A stretch of 64,000 nt of DNA from Toxoplasma gondii ME49 (GCF_000006565.2 NC_031478.1:1409874-1473873), one strand, 5' to 3'; shown: positions 1 through 12,173, numbered from the stretch's first letter. A program made the numbers and translations. The notes: generated by a model from the letters alone, not told the origin.

Positions 1-2640
1 AACCACAGAGCCCCACGCGGGGGGGGGTCTGGGCGATTGTTCTGAGCTCTTTCGCCACACAACAACTCCAATTCCAGGCAGTCCGTTTCTCTGCCGCGCA
101 CAAAAGACAAGTGCAACAAAGCAGCGAGAGACTGTGGTCTCAGGAATCCTTTGGGAAGACACGCGGTTCCTTTCTTCTCTGAACCGTTTTGGTCCACCTG
201 TTTTCATCGGATCTTGTGCAGGAGGACAAAGTAGGTTTCATCTGTTTGGACCGTCATCTCTACAGCTCTCACACGCAGAAGAAGACACTTAACGCTGTGT
301 ATCAATGGAACAAAGATAACGAGGATAGCCGGAGAGCCTTGTGAATCGCACGAGTGATCTGAGAGTCCTCGAGGAACAGACGGCACAGCAGAGCCGTCAA
401 GAAAAGTGGAAACAGCGGAGAGAGCGGAATCCTGTGGGGGATCTCTTCGTCACCGAAAAGCGGCGCAAATGACGGAATCAAAACGCAACGTGAACCCCGT
501 GTTTCTTTTGCGCGCCGACATAGACTGCTTTGACTCTAAAAGTGTATACATTACATTCACGATGTTCACCTCGGCATTGCGTCTTCCCATTTAAGCTTCG
601 CCTGCCCGTTTGCAGACGGATCGGATTCGTGTTTTTGTCGTTCCAGTTTTTTATGCGTTAACGCTTTCCCGAAACTCCAACGAGATCAAAAAACGGTTGT
701 GTCTGCTCGGCAGTTTCCGCTTACGCACTTCCGTGTACATGCAGAGAGCTTTCTACGGAGGCTCCGTCAGCTTCTTTGCTGTAAAAGGCTCCACATTGGA
801 TCGGAAGTCGCGCCTCAAGAACTAGCACGGTAACCTATTTCCGAGTACCATTGATGAAGACATTTGGTCGGATCCTACGGAGGCAGCGGGCTCAATGGAC
901 TCGAGGAAGCTGGCAAGCGTTGTCGATTGAGACAAACGACAAAGAGACAATAATAAGTTGCTTTCTCCGAGAGTGTTAATAAAGTACCACGAATCCGATT
1001 GCTAGTCAGACGAACTGAGCTGAATGTTACGGGGTTGAATTGCGTGACAAGAAGTCGCTGTGTTAGGGTTGTTCTGTCACAGTCCTAGACCGTAAACCCT
1101 GGAGGCTCGCTTTCACCGAATAACCAGTTTCATCCTTTGGTTTCAACCGGCCTCTCTAGGTGTCTTTCTTGTTGCTTTCGCCTCTCCAGTGGGCACGGTA
1201 TATCTAACCAGGTGGCTAAGATCGTTTAACTGGAAGTAGATCCCGTCCAAGAACAAATTTTAAGGCAAGCAAAGTATAAACGGCGAGGTAAACGCAGAAG
1301 AGAGAATCATTCCACAGACGGTGTTGAAGCAAGGGTGCAGTAGATTGACGAGTGTTTGTGTCTTTGTGTTTGAAGAGCAGGCCTGCACCTTCGTGACAGA
1401 GAGACACCTCGTTGTTGAATTCGCGGGGACAAGAGAGCCGGCGTGAATCGAAGCGGGAACCACAGGTTTTCGTTGGAAGTCCTTCGCCACCCCGAAAAAA
1501 CCATGTTGGGAAGGCCATTCAGGTGCGGTGTAAACCGGATAGCTCTGTACAACGCCTGAGGATACTAAGACGCGTCGACGAACGAACTGCGCTGCTGATG
1601 TAAGGCAAGGAGAGTCCCGGACTCTTGATTCTACTTGCTCCGCTGCTTCACAAACAGCGTCGTCGGCGCGAAAGCACAACCGTTTGAGTCGTCCAGACAC
1701 ACCTGCCGCCCACAGTGCGGTCGTTGAACTGTAGCCTGTAGCAGTGATCTCAGTGCCAATTTGGACGGGAGAGATGGGAGCTGCTTGTTTCCGTCCGAAA
1801 CGAAACGCCCGAGGGGGGAGCGTTTCTCTTGAGCGCGGAGACACAACGACATCGAGGGAGCGACGACCATTCCCTCCAAAAAAGCAGCGAATTTCGCGGG
1901 CGCGCTCCGCTGCTTCTCCTGGACCAAGAAGCCAGACCCAAATTACTTCCCGCCAAAGCCACAAAACGCTCTTTTTGACGAGGGCATGAAGAGCTGGAAA
2001 AAGGACCTCCCCAGATCCCCTTGCCTCCTTCGTCAGCGTTTTTCTTCAGAGGCCCCCCCGTTCGCGTGTGGCGCATGCCTGGTGTGTTCGGCCTCGACAT
2101 AGGTGTGCATCGTTCAGGGAGCTTTTTCCTGTTTCCTCGCGTCGAACTTGTCCTTTTCCGGCCTTTCCTGCCCGCAGGCTTTCGCCTGAGAACTCCCCGC
2201 ACCACCTCGACGCCCCGGATTTCTTCTAAAATCGAGATTCCGCTCCTTTTCGACATCTAGAGAGCCCCCTTTAGGCGACACATGCTGCGATGAGACGACA
2301 GGCAGCAACCAGTGAAAACGTAAAGGCGTGAACGAACGAGAGCAGCTCGAGAACCGCATTCGATTCGAGGCTCTTTCTTTGCCTATAACAGTCAGGTTTT
2401 CGGAGACAGAGACTCTTCTTGGAGGATACCAGTACGCGAGGAAACTTCCAACGTGTCTTGTGGCGGAAGTCACCTGCGGCAAGCGCAAGCGACAGACCTC
2501 TCTCTGTCGCAGTTCTTCTGCGCATCCTGTTCTGTGACGCGGCAAGTCCACCTTGTAGGTGTCGAGACAGAAGAGCGCTTTCCTGCGGTTCTTTCTCCCC
2601 TCTTTTCTCCATTCTCTGCCGGCATGCGTCTCCCGAGTCC
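1..2640. other. Spacer/leader upstream of the translin gene, no supported gene
   Basis: This stretch precedes the first confident start codon at 2641. Both strands carry several overlapping open frames of 60-234 codons (longest on the minus strand at 1260-1964), but they overlap each other in different frames, show no recognisable domain and do not splice into a consistent model. The most economical reading is promoter plus 5' untranslated sequence of the downstream gene, possibly shared with a gene lying left of the window. Confidence 0.5.
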
Positions 2641-4320
2641 ATGAGACACCAAACGAAGATGGAGAGGACGCACGCGACGTCAGAAAACCGGGCACCCTCT
2701 GCTGGGGCTTCCGAGACAGCAAAAAATGAAATAGATGCTCGGCTTATCACCGCGGCCGTCGCACTCTCCATGAGTGACGTCGACGAACAAGACTTCGACT
2801 CTATGATCGCGATGTATGGAGAAGAAGATGAACAACGAGAAATCCTCATCAAAAAATCCAGGTACTCGTCAAAACACCTGAAATGCTACAAATGTATGTA
2901 TATATATATATATAGATATAGATATACATATATATATAATGTATATATGTGTATTTATCTATATTTGAAGAGAGCGAGATTTTTCTGTGTATAAGGCTTC
3001 GATTGGTCTGTCTAGTTCCGGGCATGTGTGCTGCAGGGAGATTTTAAAACTGGCGAAACAGGCGATTTTCGCGTTGCACAGACGAGACGTGGATCAATGT
3101 CAGCGAAACATCAAACACTGTCGGAAACTCGTCGCAGAGACACAACCGATCACAGAGGGCTTTCCCGCTCTTCGCTTTCTTGGTAGGCAAACGATTTCAA
3201 TCACAGACATCCAGATGTACATTTACATTCTCCCTCTATCGATCTGCCCGCTCCATCTATGTATATACAGGTTTTTTAGTATCGCTGGTCGTGTACAAAT
3301 AAACACTCAAACATCCTTGTGTTTCTGCTTTTCTGCGTCTTCCTCGTGTTCATTTGCTCCATCCGAGGAAGTCCGGGCGGTGGCTGTTTGCGAGGCTCTC
3401 GATTCTTCGACTACTTCCTCACACGCGAGAGGCGCAGGTGTACGTACACCTGGCGAAGGGGCGTTTTCCTGAGAGTCTTTCGGTTTTCCAGGTCTGCTGA
3501 GCGTTTAAAGTCGCTGGTCAGCGGACCGTTGCGGTCTCATGGCGTATCTGTGTCTGCTTTCGCTCTCGCGTTGCACACCGCCCAGCGGCATGCTCTTTAA
3601 TGCTGGGGAAGTGGAGACGTTTCCTGTCTAACGCACCGTGGCGAAGCTAGTCCGATTGCTTTTTCAGGCATCTACGTCGGCGCTCTGGAAGAGCTGGCTG
3701 AAGCTGAAATCTTTTTTTCGTTTATTTCTGAGCGCCGACTTCCTCGCTTCGCCTCTCTGCATCCTCTTCGCGTTGAGGAGTACTTGGGAGGCCTCATGGA
3801 CTTCACTGGAGAACTCAATCGGTAGGACGAGATACGTTTGCTTCTCTGCGACTCTTTTTCGATGAACGTCTAGGGAACGCACATCGAGTTCCCTGCTCGC
3901 CAGTATGCAGCATCTCGTTTGATCTTCGGTAGCTCCGCAGAAGGATGTCCTCCGACGCGGGGATGAGCGCGAGCTCTCGCGAGGTTCTTGGACCCAGTGG
4001 CTGAAGATGTCTCGCATTTGTCTTCTGTCTCTCGTCTCAGCTTTGCCGTGCTCCGAGCTGTGGAACAAGACCTCGAGACAGTGTCTCTCTGCAGAGACTT
4101 TGTCAATAAAATCCACGAGAAAATGCTGCTTCTCGACTTGCGCAACTCACCTCTGCGGCGGAAGTATGACACGCTCAAGTACACGGAAAAGAAGCTCGAG
4201 TCTCTCTGCTACGAACTTCAGATGGGGATACGCCTCAAGGGCTTCCTTCCTCCCTCAATGACTCTGGAGCCTGAACCTATGTCCAAGTCCGACGCCGAGG
4301 AAAAGGAGGAAGGAAAATAA
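2641..4320 (+). CDS. Translin-family protein (translin/TRAX fold)
   Basis: Four exons with GT-AG borders and matching phases: 2641-2861, 3037-3182, 3668-3821 and 4041-4320, giving 266 residues. Recognition comes from conserved blocks of the translin superfamily. Exon 2 has an N-terminal helix reading EILKLAKQAIFALHR. Exon 3 has EEYLGGLMDFTGELNR, equivalent to the family's E-Y-L-x-G-x-x-D-x-T-G-E-L block. Exon 4 has RNSPLRRKYDTLKYTEKKLE, which resembles the C-terminal helix of translin more closely than that of TRAX. Translin is an RNA/ssDNA-binding octameric protein that forms the C3PO nuclease with TRAX; the catalytic acidic residues belong to TRAX. Length fits the family (about 230-290 residues). 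The first about 70 residues are a lineage-specific acidic extension. An in-frame ATG at 2659 is an alternative start. The acidic-lysine tail ends at TAA 4318-4320. Whether this copy is strictly translin or TRAX is inferred from the C-terminal block only. Confidence 0.9.
2894..2965. repeat. TA-rich microsatellite in intron 1 of the translin gene
   Basis: An imperfect run of (TA)n/(GATATA)n/(TGTATATA) units lies wholly inside intron 1, between the donor at 2862 and the acceptor at 3036. It supports the intron assignment, because such tracts are absent from the confident exons. Confidence 0.8.
3435..3452. promoter_or_regulatory. Perfect 18-bp palindrome CAGGTGTACGTACACCTG
   Basis: An 18-base perfect inverted repeat with a GTAC core, located in intron 2 of the translin gene. 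It is the longest member of a recurring motif family in this window (other copies at 5548, 10818, 37646, 38761, 42536 and 42883). GTAC-core motifs are known targets of some ApiAP2 factors such as Plasmodium AP2-G; regulatory function here is inference. Confidence 0.45.
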
Positions 4321-5547
4321 ATTCTTCAAAACCGAGTTCCCGCATCGCTCCTCTGCGTACACCCCACGCAGCGCGTGCGTACTCGGCAGGGAACGGTTTT
4401 TTTACTTTCTTCTGAATTATCTTGTGCTGGACGAGTGCCGGTCCAAAGCAACTAAACGGAGCTCGACGCGGCGCGATTAGAAACCGGCTGGTATCGCACC
4501 TCGAACGCGAGTCGAATTCGCTGAGGTAAAAATGCAGGGTTCAACTGTGTGTTTCTAAAACTCGCGAAAAGCGGGTCCCGCAGCTTCGTAAAGTCTGCGT
4601 TCGTCAGGGATAGTCGACCGAAGCGGCGATGAAAGATAGAGGTACCTTGGATGCGCGTAGTTCTGCGGCGAGGCGTCGAGCGACGCTTGGAAACTCAGTT
4701 TTCGCGCCGTTCCATCTCACGGTCTCGGTGACGAGAGACACCCTTGTTGAGAGTTCGGCGAAACGAGAGAGAATACAGAAAGACCCAGAAGAAGGCGAGG
4801 AGAACATTCATCTCTCTTGCCTGATACACGAGGGGGGGTTCTTGGATGTCGAGGGGGAGGGTCTTCTCAGTTTTTACCTCTTCAAAAAAAGAGACAACAA
4901 ACGAGGAGAGAATAAACGCGTTTTCGCCGACTCTCTGTTTTCCCGGACGAACGGGCTTGCTTGAAACACACCAGTTGCTGCTTGTGTTGGAGGACCGGCA
5001 CCTCCGTAGACACCCCTGACTGCGAGAGAGCCTGGACCGTCCAGACGGAAGCGAAACATCACTTGACTTCTGCGAGTGCAGCAGTTTCTGGGCAGAGGCC
5101 GTGCTCGTGACGAAAGGCAAATGCAAGAAGCTACGGTGTTCTCTCATGTCCCTTTCAGTGTGGCTTTGAAGCTTTCAGAACGTCATGTTTCGGGGACATT
5201 CTGCCGCCAGGTTTGGTGCCTGTGTAAAAGCAACTGTGTGGCCGAAGAATGAGTTTTGTTTCACTTTTGAGGCCTTGAGGCGAACCCAAAATTCACTTGA
5301 AGAGCCACAGGGGAAAGGGAATCTTCTGAAAAGATGAAACGAGCCGTAGTTTACAGCGAGCAAATAGGTACACACAACGACCGCTCGCGACGGTGTGTGA
5401 AGCGCAGGAAGTCTTTCCCCCGTTTCCACGAGGCTGTCTCGATCCTTGCACACAAGCAACGAAGTCGGAAACAAGCGGGGCTTTTCAGCATCTTTGTCCA
5501 CTGAGAAGACCCACACAACCAGTGGCAAAGCTGCAGTGCGCGCCCAG

Positions 5548-5559
5548 TGTACGTACACC
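5548..5559. promoter_or_regulatory. GTGTACGTACAC palindrome
   Basis: A 12-base perfect palindrome, the core of the motif at 3435-3452. It lies in the convergent spacer, not close to a start codon, so a promoter role is uncertain. Confidence 0.3.
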
Positions 5560-5812
5560 TCACTCTGCTGCGCGCTTCAATTCTTAAAAGCGGAGAAATG
5601 GTTGTCGAGTGGGCACTCAAGGGTTTCAGGTTTTCTGGTCAAACAGTTCACACCAGTTTCTCTGGATGTTTCGTTTGGAGACAACTGTTCCGCTACGTGT
5701 CTCGACGGCAACATACACATCGAGACAGAAGAAAGGGAGTTTCACAACATTTGTCGGAAAAACGAGATATGAACAGTGTGTATACACGGAGACAGATACA
5801 TACATAACGACA

Positions 5813-5894
5813 TGCATATGCATATATGCATATATACATATATATGTAAATATAAATACATATATATTTATATATATATATATGTATATATATT
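5813..5894. repeat. CATATA/TATATA microsatellite
   Basis: An imperfect tract of CATATA, TATATG and TATATA units in the convergent spacer, downstream of the stop codon of the CREST-like gene. Confidence 0.8.
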
Positions 5895-6260
5895 TACTCT
5901 CTGTACACGATTGTGTACAAATATGAATATTGAAGACGTCGGTCGTTGAAAACCACCTGAAAGCGTTGTGCCAGGTGTGCATGCAGAAGCTCGACAACAA
6001 GTTACAACACGGTGACTTTCGATGTCCAGGCATCTGTTCTGGGGCAATCGAGGCCTCGGACCCCTCACCAGCCCACACCGGGAGAGGGCGTTGCCCACGG
6101 AAATCGCAAATGAGAAACTTAGTTTCTTGTCTTCTCTGTGCTTCCCGATCTCGTTCTCTCTCTTCCTTTCTCTTCTCTCTCTCCTTTCTTCTTATCTCTG
6201 TTCTTTTTTCTTCTCTTCCTTCTCTCGCGGGCGCGCCGTCCACCCTCGTTCTGCGTCTGC

Positions 6261-9200
6261 TCAAGAGAGCTTCACCATTTGCACTGCGGCGTCTGCGGAG
6301 GCGCCCTCGAGGCTGCAGAGGGGAGGCTCCCGTTTGTGGCGTTTGTGCTCTTCGCTGAGGAGGTACGCAGCATCTGCTGCGTTTGCAAAGAGCAGCCTTC
6401 TTCGCGTCTGCACTACGTGTGGCGGATTGCATGCGTCCGTCCAGAAGTACACGAACGCGCCGATGAAGATGTGCCAGAAGCTGCGCAAGGAGAAACGAAA
6501 AAACAAGGCATGCAGACTTGCGGCGGGTCTTTTGCATCCACGCATCTGGACATGTGTGAAGACACAGACTCTTTCCCGAACACTCTTGGACTCGGAAAAC
6601 AAGGCTGCACCGTCTCCGCAGGAGAGAGACGAGGTCAGACACAGCAGTCGGCGACGCAGAGACCCAGCAAGGAGAGGGTCGCGCCTCAAGACAGGGAGAG
6701 GACGAAACCAGACGGCGAGAAATAGCGACGCTCTGCCTCTTTCCGGCGACTTGCGTACCCATGCTTGATGCGCAGGTAGTCGTTTGCGTCATCCATGCCG
6801 AAGAAGAAGAAAACCATCGCGAGAATAAAAGTGACGCCGCTGTACAGACACGAGCGTCGCTGGAGACGCGGCCGCACGCGACTCACAGCAAGCAGCACGA
6901 GGAAGCCGACGCCGAAGAAAATAATCGGGAAAATCGTGTATCTGCGAAACAGAGAAGCAGAGGTGCAAACAGGACACCGGGTGTTCTCGACGTAGATAAA
7001 AACGCACAAAGAAGACATATTTGCGCGGTCGACTCAGTCCTTTTCCTCTGGGGTCGTGAACGAGAAGTGTGTTCAACCGCGAAATATTCTCTCTGCTCTC
7101 GTCTGAACACAGATGATGCATGCGTTTCAGCTCTGCGTTACATCCGATAAAAATCGGGAAAACAAGATTGAGGGAAACCCTCCCCCCGCGCACACGCAGG
7201 TCCTCGCCGCGTGTCGAGACACCGAAAAATCCAGAAGTCGCAGTCTTCTCTCTCCGCATCTCTATATATAGCCGGACACTGATTTTCGCCTTCAGGGCAA
7301 CGTCGAGTAAAGAGAGAGAGAGAAACGTCTCAAAGAGTCAGTTCATCCTCTCTCCTCGAGGCCCCTCGTACACAATAATCTACAAATATGCATATACGCG
7401 TATACATACGTCTCAATATAAACATATATACATATATATATATACTTATACATGTATAACTACACACAAATTTGCATACATATACAGATATATACATATA
7501 TATATATATGTATATATATACATATTTGTAGGCAGAAGTGCAGGTGGAGGGTGTATTTTGTGGGAACTTGAAAAGCTCCCGACACCCTCAGATGAGCTCG
7601 CGTCTCTGCGCTGTCCATACAGATCAAACCGTTTTTGACGCCTTACGCGAAATTCCAAGGCTGCAGACACTGAGAAATCGCGACGACGCACAAGGGCACC
7701 ATGCGGGTCATGAGAACCCAGACGGGGCTGACGAGCTGAGGAAAAACGAGAAAAATCGAAAACAAGGAAAGCAAAAAGACTGGCACATGCCAGAAAAGAA
7801 GACCGCGAAAAAAAGAGCAAAGGGAAGGATCAGTCTCACGAAAAACGACGTTCGAAAGTAAAAACGGAGTTCACAAAAAACACAGTGAAACACTGCCTTT
7901 CTCATTTCTTTGACATCTGCACCCGTTGACCGAACTCAGAGAACTTGAGGTCCATGTTTTAACCTCCTCGTCTTCAACCCAAAAGCAAAAAAGAATAAAA
8001 TTGTCTTATAAATACATATAATTAAATATATACCAATCTCTCGTACGCACATTCATGCAAGTGGATGTATATGCATATATTCCTGTACACACACAGACAT
8101 ATAGATAAACAGATATACAGCAGTCTCCTATGTGCCTCACCCGTTGGTAGACAAGCACACACGCATTTTTATAGGTAAATATTTTTATGCAAATGTGCAT
8201 ATTTATATATGGTTTGCTGGTATACTTGTTCCAGACAATATCGCGTGTCTAGGATAGGGTTCTTCATGGATGTACGCACATTCCTTTCCGTCGGTCCAGA
8301 AACGTTTTTAGTGCTCTGCACAGACTCCGAAAGACGAAACCAGATTTCCTCAGAAGAGAGAACTCGTGGATTTCTTACTTGGAGAGGCATTGCGAAGAAG
8401 GAGATGATGCATGTGATCGCGAAAATGTTGTCTGCTCGGTGCCACTAAAAAAAGTCAGGAGACAGAGGTCTCGAGTTTTGTAGGGGGAAAAACAAACTTC
8501 TTCCAGAACCGGAAAGACGCCATGCTCGGGATTGTGTCGGAACTGCTCTCTCCCACGCAACGCGATCCACTCACTCTCTACAGAGCCCATCTCCATGAAT
8601 AAATCTACGTGTAAATACACACGTATATATATATATATATACATAGAGACGCATATGCATATATATAATCGGGTGACATAATCTAATTTGCGGAGAAGAA
8701 AGTGTGTCTTTTCAGCGGCGTCTAGTGAGAAGAAGAATGAAAAGGATTTGTTCTTACATCGCCTTCGGTGCCTCCAAGGAAACGCGCCTTCTCGAACACA
8801 TGAGGATTGTTCCCCTCCAGCGTCTGCAGCGTGTGGTACGCGACCGAAGTGACCATCGCCGCGAAACCCACGAAGGCGTCTACTGGTAAACTGAGAGGAC
8901 ATGCAGAGAAAAGAGAGACGAAGAAGACGCAGCAGACCTCAGAGACGGAGAAAAAAGACAACACACACGAAATGTGGGAAGGAAGAGAAGAGCGCGAGGA
9001 GAGGAAACAAAAGTGAGGCGAAAAGGGAGCGAGAGGAAAGGGAACAAGTGGACAAGCACGGACTGTCGTCAAAGACCTTGGAGGGAAGCTCTGAAGACAC
9101 ACACGAACGAGGCAGAGGAAAGAACCGAGGGAGAGAGACAGAGGAGAGAGAGCGAGAGAGCGAGAACAACAAAAAAGATGTGGAGAAGAGACAGACGGAG

Positions 9201-9706
9201 AGAGGAGACCGAGAGGGAGAGACGAAAAGAATGAGACTGGCCTAAAAGCAGACTCACCCGACTTGCCAGCTGCGCAGAATACCGAAGAGGAGCACAACAT
9301 TTGTGGCACCGGTGGTGACAAGCTGAAAAGAAAGACACACGCATCGCTTGTTTTTGCTTCCATCACTCTCCTGCACCTCTCACCGTCCTGCGTCTCCCAG
9401 AGCTCCTGTTTGCCCCCGCAGCATCTCCCTGCACCCAGGCATTGTCTCCGCCCTCCCCGAGTCGCGTCCTCTCCTCTCTTCCTCTCTCTGCATGCGTTCT
9501 CCTCGCCTTCCTCCGTTCTGCGTCTCTCCTCGTACCTGAGCGTGGAACTCCCATTGCTCCTTCAAGTGAGGATAGCCGCCAGAGGTCGCCACTGCCAGTC
9601 GAGAGTTTGCGAGGAGAAGAAGAGCGAGGAGAGAGAGGAGCGGACGCGAGGCCGCCGACGCAGGAAACCGCATTGTGCAGAGTGAGAAAGGCCACTGGCG
9701 CGCCAA
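6261..9706 (-). CDS. Multi-pass membrane protein, CREST superfamily / TMEM8-like
   Basis: Seven exons read on the minus strand: 9536-9706, 9258-9322, 8758-8890, 8379-8444, 7647-7735, 6759-6941 and 6261-6480, all phases matching, 308 residues. The product begins with a signal-like Leu-rich segment (residues about 22-36) and has seven further hydrophobic helices. CREST-type hallmarks are visible: TSVAYH near residue 98 in an early helix, WHRADN at 124-129 before the next helix, and IKHGFWHIFIG (about 233-243) at the last helix, matching the H-x-x-W-H pattern of TMEM8/Per1-like proteins. The superfamily (alkaline ceramidases, PAQR receptors, Per1/PGAP3, TMEM8/PGAP6) contains metal-dependent hydrolases; His98, Asp128, His235 and His239 are the candidate metal or catalytic set. 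GPI remodelling or lipid hydrolysis is therefore an inference. Start 9706 is used; the ATG at 9673 would give a cleaner signal peptide. Introns are strongly purine-rich on the plus strand, as expected for minus-strand pyrimidine tracts. Confidence 0.82.
7386..7525. repeat. TA-rich microsatellite in intron 5 of the CREST-like gene
   Basis: Imperfect CATATA/TATATACATA repeats lie between exon 5 (ending at 7647) and exon 6 (starting at 6941) of the minus-strand gene, so the tract is intronic. Confidence 0.8.
8617..8668. repeat. TA-rich microsatellite in intron 3 of the CREST-like gene
   Basis: A short ACGTATATATA / ATGCATATATA tract lies between exons 3 and 4 of the minus-strand gene. Confidence 0.75.
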
Positions 9707-10817
9707 CGCGGGAGACGGGTCGTTCCTCAGGAAGGAGAAGGAGAGCTCGCTATTGCTGTTTTCCTAGCTTCTCTTCCACCTCTCGCTCGCGGAAAGTCCC
9801 TTGGCTCTCCGACCTGCAGAGAGCAGGAACTTTCAGAGAACGGAGACGGGCAGAGCGGCACCGAGGAATCGACGAGACGCTCTCCCGCGAACGCGTCCGC
9901 GCCTCGCGGACGTCCTCAAGAAGACGGCTTTGTCAGGAGACAGGCGTGGGCAGAGAGAAACGGAGAGCGGAGACACAGAAGACGAGAAAGAGGGCATTCA
10001 GGAACAGTTTCGTGTGTCTGAAGGCCCACACGCATGCGTCGACGCGCTACGCAAGTCCTCGCCAGCCTTCCCTCTCTACAGAAGTCTGTCGACAAGTTCA
10101 CAAAGACGCATGGATTGACATGAGTACTGCGGGGGAGCCCCGCCTGAGAAGCACCAGGAGAGAAGAGACGAGGTGCCTTGCTCGGCAACAGTGAAGAGAC
10201 TCCCTTGCACTTGGCTCGGAAGAGGAACACCAGCAGAAGAACGAACCAGATACCAACAGTTCAGCAGAAGAAAACAGAGGTTTTTCTGAGAGCAGAAACA
10301 GTTGCGCACCGCATCGTTCGCCGAGCAACAACGGCAGTGTCGACGCCCTTTCCTCGCGGTCCCTTTCTCTTAGCTCTCTCCACCACTTGTCTCTAGGCTG
10401 CGGTTTCGCGTTCCTTCTGGAGCGAGACGACGGCAGATTCGGCGAGACGCAGATTGGCTTCAAGATGCTCACACCATGTAGATCCGGAGGGAGGAAAGAA
10501 GAGCTGTTTCTGCTGAATAATCGCGTCAGCCGCTCGACATGTGAGAAGTTCCAGGGGGAGCCAGCAAGGCCCAGACTGCAAAAGCGGGGGCAATGAGGCG
10601 GCCGGACCTAGACTGGTGTCTTGACAGCGAAGACGCGAGCGCGGTGCGTCGAAGGCCGTTTCGAGAGAATTGTCGTTCGATCTGCGTCGCCAGACAGTCT
10701 CTTCTCCACAGGCTTCCGGTCTCGTAAAAAAGGAAAACTTCGCTTCCAGACAGACACCAATGCCGACGAACAAGACGGCCGCGTCTCCAGACTGCCGTGG
10801 GCCGGCCTCGCCCCCAC

Positions 10818-10830
10818 GTGTACATACACC
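10818..10830. promoter_or_regulatory. GTGTACATACACC motif upstream of the CREST-like gene
   Basis: A one-mismatch copy of the recurrent GTGTACGTACACC palindrome, about 1.1 kb 5' of the minus-strand start at 9706. A regulatory role is inferred only from recurrence and position. Confidence 0.35.
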
Positions 10831-11905
10831 CGAACAGACAGCGTGAGCCAGCCAAAGGGGAGACGGAAATGCTGGAAAGCTGCAATGGCCGCGAAAGAGA
10901 GGCCCCGAGTCTGCAGCTGAGAAGACAAAGTCGCGACTGAGACGCACGCTGCTCGCGCCCCTGCAGACAAACGAGGAGGCGAGGACACACACCAGCTTGT
11001 CGGAGATGCGTTGTGTTGGTGTGCCTGCCGAAAGCAGCCAAAAGGGGGTGAGAGACAAGCAGCCGAGGCCGCAGGACGAAGAGAGAAACGACAGCGCGAA
11101 TAAAGAAGCCGCTGCATGCAGGTCGCGTCTCAGACAGCTGCGGCAGGACCCGCCCACGCTAGAAAAGTTCGCTATGTCTTACAGAGAAACAGTGGAGGAG
11201 AGTGCAGAGAAGGAGCTCGCATTTGCACTCGAAGGCCGGAGAAAAAAGAACAAGGAATGAAGAGGACAAGGAAAGAAGAGGACAAGGAACGAGAAGCGCA
11301 CGAGACAGCCTCCGCAAGCGCACGAGAAGACACCGTGGCCGGCTCGAGCGGGTGTGTCGCCGGCCTCAGCGAAAAAAGAGCAACCCAAAAACCGAGATCG
11401 TTCTTGACCTTCTTCATCTGTTTGGCAGTGGAGGGAAAGCAACGGTACTTTCTGACGGAAGCATTTTGTGTGCTTTCGTCTGCTGCAAGTCACTGTGCAG
11501 AGGCGTCTCTCTACGGTCACTACGCTAGGGGAAACACGCTCAGAGATGTACACATGGTCGACACAGAAACAAATGGGTGTCTGTACAGTTGAAAATGGAC
11601 TCATACGGAAAATGAAAGAGAAATGGGTACATGCATATGGAGAGAAGGATGAATGGTTTAAAAAAACGGAGAAGCAAATACAGTTGCGTGTAGTACAATG
11701 CAGCCAGTTTGAATTGATGCACAGAAACACATCTGTTTGTGTTTTAGAATACAAACAAAAAGGGGTCCTTTGACACAGAAGTGCTTTTCGGTGTGATGAA
11801 GTATGAGAAAATGTGAAAAGAGGAACGTCCACGTGATGCGTGAACCGGAATGACGGATGGCGCCTACAGTTGTATGCGCCTCCGCGGGACTCGCTCCTCC
11901 ACCGT

Positions 11906-12173
11906 TTACGCCTTATCTACCTCTCTAAAGGCATGCGTGTGAAGCTGTCTGCTTCTTCCCAGGGTGAATGAAGAACTTGAAACAGAGAACAAAGTGTCGT
12001 GAATCTCTCCAAGAGAGTAGCGTGCAGGACTCTGTTGCGTTGGGGGGCCGGTGTACAGAAGCGCAGCAGACTCCAGGTGGAATGGCGACACTGATTGAGG
12101 CGTGAGGTCGAGCGTCTCTCCGTTCATGAACACAGTGCTAGTCTTCGTGAAGGATCTCGAGTGCTCGAGTCGT
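11906..12173 (-). CDS. Candidate terminal exon of an unresolved minus-strand gene
   Basis: On the minus strand a textbook acceptor (run of six T followed by AG) precedes an open frame of about 88 codons ending in TAA at 11906. The translation (starts RLEHSRSFTKTSTVF, ends HTHAFREVDKA) is not low-complexity and uses locally normal codons. I could not connect it in phase to the exon-like segments upstream (about 12290-12360, and 12931-13000 where MSHSLVASRFFRQTRF resembles a mitochondrial presequence). No family is recognised. It may be an unannotated small gene or a chance open frame. Confidence 0.3.

Larger units (their letters stand above)
4321..6260. other. Convergent intergenic region between translin and the CREST-like gene
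   Basis: Tail-to-tail spacer of about 1.9 kb holding the 3' ends of two genes that converge. Open frames at 4629-4964 (+) and 4695-5147 (-) overlap each other and lack splice or domain support. A GTGTACGTACAC motif lies at 5548-5559, and a long TA-rich tract at about 5813-5894. I see no gene here. Confidence 0.6.

Noticed and set aside
1260..1964. Minus-strand 234-codon frame in the leader region
   Set aside because: Overlaps several other frames on both strands, lacks domains, and no splice-consistent model includes it.
5626..6792. Minus-strand 388-codon frame covering the CREST-like 3' end
   Set aside because: Runs through a TA microsatellite and is out of frame with the phase-consistent last exon.
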